A DNA stretch of 10,643 bases, from contig CALDNG010000204.1 in the NCBI GenBank assembly GCA_937915285.1, positions 1 through 10,643 of the forward strand, in the 5' to 3' direction. Below the pieces are notes generated by a model. That model was not told where the DNA came from, searched no databases, and was given only the letters and a program-made list of their open reading frames with translations. Position numbers and translations under genes: made by a program. The stretch is from an uncultured Desulfomonile sp. (GTDB lineage: Bacteria > Desulfobacterota > Desulfomonilia > Desulfomonilales > Desulfomonilaceae). Shown here piece by piece: positions 1-6,039 of this stretch (its first letter is position 1; the number at the start of each line of letters is the position of its first letter).

Positions 1-113
1 AGCAACAAAGGGAAGAAGCGGGTATACCGGATGAGTTGATACGGCTGTCCGTGGGGATAGAAGACATTGAAGATATTGTAGATGACATGGAGAATGCGTT
101 TGCCAGCTTATAG
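1..113 (+). CDS. C-terminal fragment of a PLP-dependent cystathionine gamma-synthase / homoserine sulfhydrylase family enzyme
   Basis: Reading from base 3, the last 36 codons before TAG at 111-113 are visible; the rest lies outside the window. The segment EEAGIPDELIRLSVGIED, followed by an acidic helix (EDIVDDMENAF), is the characteristic C-terminal end of the Cys/Met-metabolism PLP enzymes (fold type I: cystathionine gamma-synthase, cystathionine lyases, O-acetyl- or O-succinylhomoserine sulfhydrylases such as MetZ/MetY). In these enzymes the RLSVGIED strand lies in the small C-terminal domain near the substrate carboxylate. The family call is from recalled similarity. The exact member cannot be decided from the tail, because the PLP lysine and substrate loops are missing. 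No clear terminator follows in the 111 nt before the helicase gene. Confidence 0.75.
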   Translation, partial: QQREEAGIPDELIRLSVGIEDIEDIVDDMENAFASL

Positions 114-224
114 AAAACATTTTGTGGGGCTCACGTCAGTATCACATACAGCGCCCGGCCGGCATTTTATCCTAAAAACCAGTGGTTCGTTGCAAGAGTA
201 TCAGTCTCGGAAGTTCAAGACTTT

Positions 225-2318
225 ATGATAAGAAAAAAGGTTCAGAAGCGTCCCTCACATGTCAGACGCAGGGAAGCGTCTTCTCAGGACAGCAGAAAGC
301 ATCTCGTTGAACAAGAGCCAAACTGGAGTCCCAAGCTCAACAGACATGCCCAAAAGCTTTTGGAGGAGATTGGGTCCCCCATCGCTTCACCCTTCAGACC
401 TGACGCGTTCCAGGTCCATGCAGTTGAACTGGTAAAGAAATTTGATGTCCTGGTCAGCGCCCCGACCGGCTCAGGCAAGACGTGGATAGCGCTTGAAGCT
501 ACGAAACAAATGCTCAAGCTTGAACAGTCCGTGTGGTACGCTACACCACTCAAGGCGCTATCTAACTCCAAATACGATGAATTTGGAAAAGTTTTTGGAA
601 CTGAAAAAGTAGGGATATTAACCGGGGACAGGAAGGAAAACGCCGATGCCCCTGTTGTCGTTGGCACGACTGAAATTCTCAGGAATCAGCTATATGACTC
701 GATGCAGTCTGGCGAGGATCTCAAAGTCGGTCTCGTTATCCTGGATGAGGCGCATTACCTAGGAGACATCGACAGAGGGGTTGTCTGGGAAGAAGTTCTC
801 ATCTATTTGCCTGGCAGGGTCCGGTTGCTATTGCTTTCCGCCACTCTTTCAAACGCTACCGAGATAGCTAGGTGGCTAGAGCACATTAGAGGAACATCAT
901 GCAAGATAGTGGAGTCCATTGAACGCCCCGTGCCTCTTAAGGAGCTTTTTCTCTCGCCCCAGGGAGAATTGACACCATTCCTGGCGGGAAAGAGATTATT
1001 TCCTGCCGTTGGGGAAATAGCCAAACTCCAGAAAGGCAAGAGACGCTTCACACAACAGATTGACCTGGACGTCAACAAAATCATGAGGTGCCTACGCGAT
1101 TTTGACCTGCTACCGGCAATTTTTTTCTTCAAATCCCGGTCTGACTGTGACTCTTCTGTCCTCAAACTTCTTCCTTCCCCTCGCAGAGACGACGCTGAAG
1201 ACATGAACAGGCTGATAGAGACTTTTGTCGAAAAGTACCCGGATCTTCGGAACCAGCGTCAAATTAGGCGTGTGTTGTCATGCAGGGTTGGGGCCCATCA
1301 TGCAGGGCATTTACCTGCATGGAGATTGCTCGTTGAAAACATGATGATCAGCGGACATCTCGATGCGATTTTCTCAACTTCCACTGTTGCAGCGGGAGTC
1401 AATTTCCCGGCTAGAACCGTTGTCATCATGCAGAGTGACCGTTTTGACGGTCAGAGGTTCGTGGACATGACGGCCACGGAATTTCACCAGATGACTGGAA
1501 GGTGCGGGCGTCGAGGTATTGACAATGTCGGTTTCATAGTGATGGTTCCAGGAAAATACCTTGATATAGGATTGGTCCGGGAACTTTTACTTTCGAGACC
1601 TGAACCCTTAAGATCTAGAATCACTATCAATTTTTCAATGACGCTCAATCTGCTTCTTTCGCATGACCCTGAGGGAGTGATCAGGTTGCTCGAGTTTTCG
1701 TTTGCATCGTTCAGGGAAGGCACATCCAAAGCCAGGAAGATAAATGAAAAACTGGTTTCTGATTTCTATAATCACATGAACATGCTTAACGAGTTGGGAT
1801 ACATTGATGACTCAGGCAGGCCAACCTATGATGGAACGTGGGCAGCCAAGTTGAGACTTGACCATCCGCTGTTGATAGCTGAGCTAATCAGATCGGGTGA
1901 GTTCAGGAATGTAACGCCTATCGAACTGGCTTCCATGATCGCCCCTTTCGTTCTGGACAAGGACAGGGAAATACACATAAGCAAGGAGCTTTGGGCACGA
2001 ACCAAGAACTTGTGGCGACTCTTCAGAAGGATGGTTAACAGCCTCAAGCCGGTCGTCAGGCTCATGAGTGAGAGAGGATTCGATGCTCCAGCCGTCATGT
2101 TCTGGCCTGCCGCATCTGTTTACTTGTGGTCTCAGGAGGGAGTGGACTGGGAGGAATTAAACGCACACATTAGCGCTGATGAAGGTGACATTTCCATGAT
2201 GCTTCTTAGAACAGCCGACCATCTGAGGCAGTTCTTAGATCTGGAGCGAGAAGAGCCGGAACTGGCTTCAAAAGCATCGCAAGCCCTGGGATTGATAATG
2301 AGACCCCCCATCATCTGA
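225..2318 (+). CDS. Ski2-like DExH-box superfamily 2 helicase with DSHCT-like C-terminus
   Basis: This 697-aa ATP-dependent nucleic-acid helicase carries the full SF2 motif set. A Q-like region lies at 56-69; motif I is APTGSGKT (79-86); Ia is TPLKALSNSKY (107-117); TGD is at 133-135; motif II is DEAH (174-177); motif III is SAT (205-207); motif IV surrounds FFFKSRSD (300-307). Motif V is STSTVAAGVNFPA (384-396) and motif VI is QMTGRCGRRG (422-431). The HHAG stretch before motif V and the GVNFPA/GRCGRRG wording are typical of the Ski2/Mtr4/Hel308 group, not RecQ or classic DEAD-box proteins. From about 500 to 690 a helical region ends in GDISMMLLRTADHLRQF, which resembles the DSHCT tail of Ski2/Mtr4-type enzymes. 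The N-terminal 40 residues are basic and probably disordered. The start is the first in-frame ATG; its ribosome site (GGAAG, 209-213) is weak and 11 nt away. The substrate, RNA or DNA, cannot be told from sequence. The gene stands alone and faces a convergent neighbour. Confidence 0.92.
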   Translation: MIRKKVQKRPSHVRRREASSQDSRKHLVEQEPNWSPKLNRHAQKLLEEIGSPIASPFRPDAFQVHAVELVKKFDVLVSAPTGSGKTWIALEATKQMLKLEQSVWYATPLKALSNSKYDEFGKVFGTEKVGILTGDRKENADAPVVVGTTEILRNQLYDSMQSGEDLKVGLVILDEAHYLGDIDRGVVWEEVLIYLPGRVRLLLLSATLSNATEIARWLEHIRGTSCKIVESIERPVPLKELFLSPQGELTPFLAGKRLFPAVGEIAKLQKGKRRFTQQIDLDVNKIMRCLRDFDLLPAIFFFKSRSDCDSSVLKLLPSPRRDDAEDMNRLIETFVEKYPDLRNQRQIRRVLSCRVGAHHAGHLPAWRLLVENMMISGHLDAIFSTSTVAAGVNFPARTVVIMQSDRFDGQRFVDMTATEFHQMTGRCGRRGIDNVGFIVMVPGKYLDIGLVRELLLSRPEPLRSRITINFSMTLNLLLSHDPEGVIRLLEFSFASFREGTSKARKINEKLVSDFYNHMNMLNELGYIDDSGRPTYDGTWAAKLRLDHPLLIAELIRSGEFRNVTPIELASMIAPFVLDKDREIHISKELWARTKNLWRLFRRMVNSLKPVVRLMSERGFDAPAVMFWPAASVYLWSQEGVDWEELNAHISADEGDISMMLLRTADHLRQFLDLEREEPELASKASQALGLIMRPPII

Positions 2319-2341
2319 ATTCGTATTTGAAACCGAATCAG
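2315..2341. other. weak hairpin between convergent genes
   Basis: CTGAATTCG (2315-2323) can pair with CGAATCAG (2334-2341) with one bulged A across a 10-nt loop. It begins at the helicase stop codon and sits in the 52-nt gap before the convergent gene's stop. There is no T-tract on either side, so it is at best a poor terminator for either strand. Confidence 0.25.
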
Positions 2342-2370
2342 TCCGTTATCGAGAAGAACCGCATCTTCAT

Positions 2371-4407
2371 TTAGAAATTGCCACTTGTTACTACTGTCCT
2401 GCCACTGTGGGATACACTAACACGAGGGCCAAGAGAAAAATATTTTGCAAGTTCCGGTTCTTTTTCCAGCAGATTAAAAAAATCATCTCCAAAAGCTGTT
2501 AAATACTCGACTGGCTCACCGGGCTTGATGGAAGAGTCTACCCATGCGCCGTCAGACAGCCTGAAAAGGCGTCCATTCACAAACCGGTGGTCTGGTGACA
2601 TCACTGAACCAGGATTTAGTGACGTCATTAAATCCCATAGTTTTTCCCCAGAATACCTCAATCCTGAACGACTCGGGACAAAGTCCTTGAAACCATACAT
2701 CCTGATCATTGCAGAAAGTCTGTCGGAAGTTTGAGAGTCCGGTTTAAACATTTCCTTTTCCAACAGTTTGGCAAATTTCCGCATTGCCCAGACTGTTTCT
2801 AGCCACTGTAAACCGCCTGAAATTTCGCCGGATTCGATGGAGACAGAGGCCGATCTCGTCTTTCCACGAATTTTTGCTTTGGCCCCTATCCTACCTTTCA
2901 TAAAACTCGATTTGTCGTAACTTCCAAGCGCCACAAGGTAGTCATTACCGTTTATGTTCGGCAGAGTCTCAGGGAAGACTTCATCAGCGTAAAGATCCTG
3001 ATAATCAAGAGAAATATCCGTGACAGTCGGGGTTACTATTTCAGAAAAAATTTTGTCGATAATTGATGAGTGTGACTCTGAAAATGAGATTGATATTAAT
3101 TTCCCATTCGAGTGAGAAGCAAGCCTGTCCATGAGCATCGTGTTCGGTGAATCTCCTATATTCACTGCATAAATCCTTGCACGATATTTGTTAAGGCGTC
3201 TTAAATTTTCGATCAGTGTCTCATTATTCGTGAATCCAACGGTGGGACGGCCGTCGCTCAGCAGCACTATGGCGCCGGGTCTCTTGCGTGAAGAAAAAGA
3301 CTCCATGGCTGTGACAATTCCATTAAAAAGATCGGAGCCTCCGCCAGGGACAATACCGTCCATAAAAATGGCCGCTTGCTCCCTGTTCGCCGCAGTTGAA
3401 TTCCTCAGCTTTGGGGAAAAGCTTTTTACGCCTGATCCCAGAGAGATTATGTTGAACCTTTCTGATTCCTTTAGGCGCTCCAGACCCGACATGATCACTG
3501 ATTTGGCTGCCCTCAACTGGTCCGCACGAATGCTTCCGGATGAATCCAGCACAAAAACTACGTCCATGTCAGACTGCGCCCCGCCTGCAACAGATTCCAA
3601 CGGGGGTTGAACCATTAGCATGAAATAATTTTTGTCTTTTGAACCCCGGTAATTAAGAATTCTCAGATCGAAGTCGGATCCTCCCAGAGAGGTCAAAAGA
3701 TCAAAGTCCTGTGAAACTTTCCGGTCTCTCTCCCGCACACAGACCAGACGGCGATATGGAGTTTCTCTCGTTACACTTATCGCATGGGTCCTGGAAAGGC
3801 TTGATCGTATTGTCTGACCCATATTGAACTTCGCCCAGACTGTAAAATCAGCAACCGGACCAAGAGAGTATCTCTCCCCAATCAATGTTACTTTCAGATT
3901 GAACAGTTGTTTTCTCAAGTCGCTGTAAGTCCTGAATCGCGCCCTTACGGATGTCTTACCCCGTGATTCCACATGAATCGGCCTGACAACTATGGCTGCC
4001 TCACCCCAAAGTTCCAACACATCATGATCATGATGTCTTTTTGCAACGTCCCTAAGTATTCGCTCCAGGGACTTGTGGTCATGGATTATGAAATCAGTCG
4101 GAGTCCCGTCCACAAGGACTTCTACATCCCGCTTCAAAACTCCTTCAGGAATGGGCAAGATGTATGCGGATTCGAGCGGGAACTCATTGTCGTTTATGAA
4201 AGTTTGGGAGAAACTATAGTCCAGTGATCTATCGGTAACTGCTACGAAATTCTCTGATGACTTTATCGCCAGTCGGGCTAATGGAAACAGTTCACCCTTT
4301 ATCTCAGGTGAGAAGGCATAAAGAAGTCCCCCGCCGTGAACTGCAGCAGGCATGCACAGAAATACGATCAACAAAAAAATCAATGCATGAGTCAATTGCT
4401 TAAACAT
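2371..4407 (-). CDS. exported VIT and von Willebrand factor A domain protein
   Basis: This 678-aa protein starts with a Sec signal peptide: MFKQLTH, a hydrophobic core at 8-19, and a probable cleavage near AVHG (22-25). Residues about 40-165 match the VIT (vault/inter-alpha-trypsin) domain, with the LDYSFSQTFIND and YILPIPEGV strands followed by the LELWGEAAIVVRPIHV segment. The VWA domain covers about 281-455. Its MIDAS metal site is visible as DSSGS (D288, S290, S292), GGGSD (355-359, with Ser where Thr is common) and SDG (D385). The C-terminal 200 residues include the WLETVWAMRKFAKLLEKE helix found in this family. There is no C-terminal anchor or sortase motif, so the protein is probably periplasmic or secreted. 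VIT-VWA proteins are thought to bind partners through the MIDAS ion; no ligand is known here. The start is fixed by the signal peptide, though the upstream ribosome site is poor. It lies 104 nt downstream of the flavoprotein gene on the same strand, so co-transcription is possible but unproven. Confidence 0.88.
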   Translation of the reverse strand: MFKQLTHALIFLLIVFLCMPAAVHGGGLLYAFSPEIKGELFPLARLAIKSSENFVAVTDRSLDYSFSQTFINDNEFPLESAYILPIPEGVLKRDVEVLVDGTPTDFIIHDHKSLERILRDVAKRHHDHDVLELWGEAAIVVRPIHVESRGKTSVRARFRTYSDLRKQLFNLKVTLIGERYSLGPVADFTVWAKFNMGQTIRSSLSRTHAISVTRETPYRRLVCVRERDRKVSQDFDLLTSLGGSDFDLRILNYRGSKDKNYFMLMVQPPLESVAGGAQSDMDVVFVLDSSGSIRADQLRAAKSVIMSGLERLKESERFNIISLGSGVKSFSPKLRNSTAANREQAAIFMDGIVPGGGSDLFNGIVTAMESFSSRKRPGAIVLLSDGRPTVGFTNNETLIENLRRLNKYRARIYAVNIGDSPNTMLMDRLASHSNGKLISISFSESHSSIIDKIFSEIVTPTVTDISLDYQDLYADEVFPETLPNINGNDYLVALGSYDKSSFMKGRIGAKAKIRGKTRSASVSIESGEISGGLQWLETVWAMRKFAKLLEKEMFKPDSQTSDRLSAMIRMYGFKDFVPSRSGLRYSGEKLWDLMTSLNPGSVMSPDHRFVNGRLFRLSDGAWVDSSIKPGEPVEYLTAFGDDFFNLLEKEPELAKYFSLGPRVSVSHSGRTVVTSGNF

Positions 4408-4511
4408 CGCTCACGTGATCTTTATGATTATCCACTCCTGACCTCAGGGCTTGAAACCGGAAGGCCCGTAATCCTTTTATCGCCAAAAAGCCGATTTTGT
4501 GGGCCGAAAGT

Positions 4512-5234
4512 CTAATCATCATTAGTGGTGGATAATTCTCTGTCCCAGAAGGCATTCGCCATCCTGACAAGTTCATCCGTGGAGCAAATGTCCTGTGCTA
4601 CAAGTTTGGCCATATCCTGATCGACGCTCCCTGTTTCGATCAAACTCCTTCCGATGGCCCGGGCTGCGTCAAGAACGTTTTTTAGGAGTTCAGGATACTT
4701 CTTGCCTAGAAGTAAAGAAAAGGCAGCCGGTCTTAACAAGGCCCCACAGTAATCAGATCCCATGTTTAGGCATACCCTTTTGAAATGCTCAACAAGCGGG
4801 TCAAAATTATGCAGGCCCGGATATCCGCAGACAGACACCAGGAACATTCTACCCGGGAACTTGCGGCGTAAGGGATGGTAAACCCTTGACCCCTCAACCA
4901 AAAAATGCGGATCCAAAAACGTTACCAGTCTGTCAACGAAAACCTTGCACAATCCCGTCATACCATCGATATACAACGGGGTAGCCAAAACCAGAATGTC
5001 CGAAGAAGACAACCGATCCTGGATAGCAGGCATGTCATCATCATGAATACAAACTCCAGGGGACTTGGCATAACATTGAAAGCAGCCTATACAGGATTTA
5101 ATCTTCTTCCTAGCAAGGTTTATGATCTCCACTTTTGCTCCGGATTCACGCACACCCACAAGAAATGGCGTCAGAATGGCCTGTGTGTTACCAGCCTCAA
5201 CTCTTGGAGATCCATTGATGACCAATACGTTCAT
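4512..5234 (-). CDS. iron-sulfur flavoprotein, NADPH-dependent FMN reductase superfamily
   Basis: This 240-aa flavodoxin-fold protein has the FMN phosphate loop NGSPRVEAGNTQ (7-18) after the first strand MNVLVI. The second flavin-contacting segment ATPLYIDGMTGLCKVFVDRL (about 84-103) matches the usual P-x-Y...K-x-F-x-DR pattern. Between them is the compact cysteine motif CIGCFQC...C (C48, C51, C54, C62; CX2CX2CX7C). This type of motif ligates a [4Fe-4S] cluster in the iron-sulfur flavoproteins (Isf) first known from methanogens and common in anaerobes. The protein should therefore carry FMN plus one [4Fe-4S] cluster and act in cytoplasmic electron transfer or oxidative-stress defence; the physiological partner is unknown. 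AAGGA (5241-5245 on the complement) sits 6 nt before the ATG and supports this start. The region after about 150 has no motif I recognise. The VIT-VWA gene follows on the same strand. Confidence 0.88.
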   Translation of the reverse strand: MNVLVINGSPRVEAGNTQAILTPFLVGVRESGAKVEIINLARKKIKSCIGCFQCYAKSPGVCIHDDDMPAIQDRLSSSDILVLATPLYIDGMTGLCKVFVDRLVTFLDPHFLVEGSRVYHPLRRKFPGRMFLVSVCGYPGLHNFDPLVEHFKRVCLNMGSDYCGALLRPAAFSLLLGKKYPELLKNVLDAARAIGRSLIETGSVDQDMAKLVAQDICSTDELVRMANAFWDRELSTTNDD

Positions 5235-5353
5235 CGTATTTCCTTTATTTTATGCAATCAGGTCTAATCGCGATCCGAAAGTGAATTAATACCATCCATC
5301 GAAACAAAATCAAGTTCTATTGGCCGGACGATACTTAACAAAGCGATTTTTGA

Positions 5354-5383
5354 TTGCAGATCATGGCGATTTAACGATAAAAT
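5354..5383 (+). promoter_or_regulatory. weak sigma70-like promoter candidate for the small membrane protein
   Basis: TTGCAG (5354-5359), an 18-nt spacer and TAAAAT (5378-5383, five of six consensus bases) lie about 30 nt upstream of the ATG at 5415. The -35 element matches poorly. The region is AT-rich, so a chance match is plausible. Confidence 0.3.
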
Positions 5384-5414
5384 ATTTAGAAGATTTAGAG
5401 TACGAGGAGAAAAA

Positions 5415-5612
5415 ATGCCTGGAAATAAGTTTCTCAACCCTCTGATAAAACTTGCCTTATGTATATTTGGCACATCCCTGCTCGGTTATTATGTCTATGA
5501 ATCGCTTTCTTCAGGGGGGAGCATTGACTCAATAGCAGCAGTTCGAATCCTTGTTTTGATCGGTTTTGTCTACCTCCTCATCCAGAGCGCAAGAGAATTG
5601 ACAAGCAAGTAA
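5415..5612 (+). CDS. small two-helix inner-membrane protein of unknown function
   Basis: This is a 65-aa protein that I do not recognise. Two hydrophobic stretches, about 10-28 (LIKLALCIFGTSLLGYYVY) and 40-58 (IAAVRILVLIGFVYLLIQS), are long enough to span the membrane. They are separated by a short Ser/Gly loop (30-38) and flanked by basic ends (K5, K12; R60, K65). The gene is likely real: a strong Shine-Dalgarno GAGGAG (5404-5409) lies 5 nt before the ATG, and an AT-rich region with a possible promoter precedes it. It is divergent from the flavoprotein gene and 427 nt upstream of fdhA, so it is probably not part of the formate dehydrogenase operon. The minus-strand frame covering the same bases lacks such signals. 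Confidence 0.7.
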   Translation: MPGNKFLNPLIKLALCIFGTSLLGYYVYESLSSGGSIDSIAAVRILVLIGFVYLLIQSARELTSK

Positions 5613-5731
5613 AGACTTACTCACATTAACACTCCGATCATTGTCCCTCCTGACACCTGCCAAACCCAGTTGTTGTGTCAAATCCGACATGGCTCGCAAA
5701 AGATTTTTTGCATGAAACCCATAGTTATTTC

Positions 5732-5767
5732 AACGTGTTGTATGTTTATTTTTGGTTGAACGTGTTG
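5732..5767 (+). repeat. direct repeat of AACGTGTTG, possible operator
   Basis: AACGTGTTG occurs at 5732-5740 and again at 5759-5767, 27 bp apart. Each copy contains the AAC-gt-GTT inverted repeat. The second copy overlaps the perfect -35 TTGACA. Placement and symmetry suggest binding sites for a dimeric regulator, but the motif matches no regulator I can name, and nearby TTGA-rich sequence raises the chance of coincidence. Confidence 0.35.
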
Positions 5768-5793
5768 ACACTTTTAGCTCTGACTGCTGTATT
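5765..5793 (+). promoter_or_regulatory. sigma70-like promoter upstream of fdhAB
   Basis: A perfect -35 TTGACA (5765-5770) is followed by a 17-nt spacer ending in TGC (5785-5787, an extended -10 signature) and TGTATT (5788-5793, four of six consensus bases). It points at fdhA, whose ATG is about 245 nt downstream. It is the best promoter match I see in the gap. Confidence 0.5.
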
Positions 5794-5819
5794 CTACGTT
5801 TAAGTGGTACTTACAACGG

Positions 5820-5863
5820 TTCTATCTTGATGGAAACTTTGGCTCCATTGCTACCTGATAGAA
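5820..5863 (+). repeat. nested inverted repeat in the fdh leader
   Basis: TTCTATC (5820-5826) pairs perfectly with GATAGAA (5857-5863). Inside it, ATGGA (5830-5834) pairs with TCCAT (5844-5848), leaving a 9-nt apical loop and an asymmetric internal loop (3 and 8 nt). In the predicted mRNA leader this would form an extended hairpin. There is no T-tract, so it is not an intrinsic terminator. It may be a regulatory RNA element or an operator. Confidence 0.35.
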
Positions 5864-6039
5864 TGATTTTAGAGACTTACACCCATTTTATTTCAAATTG
5901 ATGGTCAACTAGAAACAAAAATTAAACAGATTATAAGCCTTCAAACGCGATACGCGTAGATCAGCAACGGTCTCGGGTATTCTGCATTTTCGGTCGGTAG
6001 TATTTTTGTTCTCAAAATTAAAAGAAAGGAGAGCGCAAC

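Larger units (their letters stand above)
5613..6039 (+). other. AT-rich non-coding region and predicted 5' leader of fdhAB
   Basis: No credible gene lies in these 427 nt. They hold a good sigma70-like promoter (5765-5793), a duplicated 9-mer around its -35 box, a nested inverted repeat (5820-5863), a short TTGA-TGG-TCAA inverted repeat (5898-5908), a compact palindrome ACGCG-ATA-CGCGT (5945-5957) and the fdhA ribosome-binding site (AGGAGA, 6027-6032). If transcription starts just downstream of the promoter, the mRNA leader is about 240 nt, long enough for a regulatory RNA. I looked for a sigma54 pattern (GG-N10-GC) and found none. Confidence 0.6.

Noticed and set aside
114..224. Terminator or promoter between the PLP-enzyme end and the helicase
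   Set aside because: Only a short GC-rich palindrome (around GCCCGGCCGGC) is seen, with no stable stem plus T run and no recognisable -35/-10 pair.
4408..4511. Possible terminator between the two minus-strand genes (GGGCCTT / AAGCCC hairpin on the complement)
   Set aside because: The stem is short with a bulge and no T run follows it.
5264..5473. 69-aa minus-strand reading frame between the flavoprotein and small membrane protein genes
   Set aside because: It overlaps the start of the plus-strand small protein, which has a strong ribosome site and coherent helices. The minus frame has no ribosome signal or recognisable domain.
5613..6039. Sigma54 promoter upstream of fdhA
   Set aside because: Candidate GG...GC pairs (for example 5691/5710, 5841/5850, 5969/5984) have the wrong spacing; none gives GG-N10-GC.
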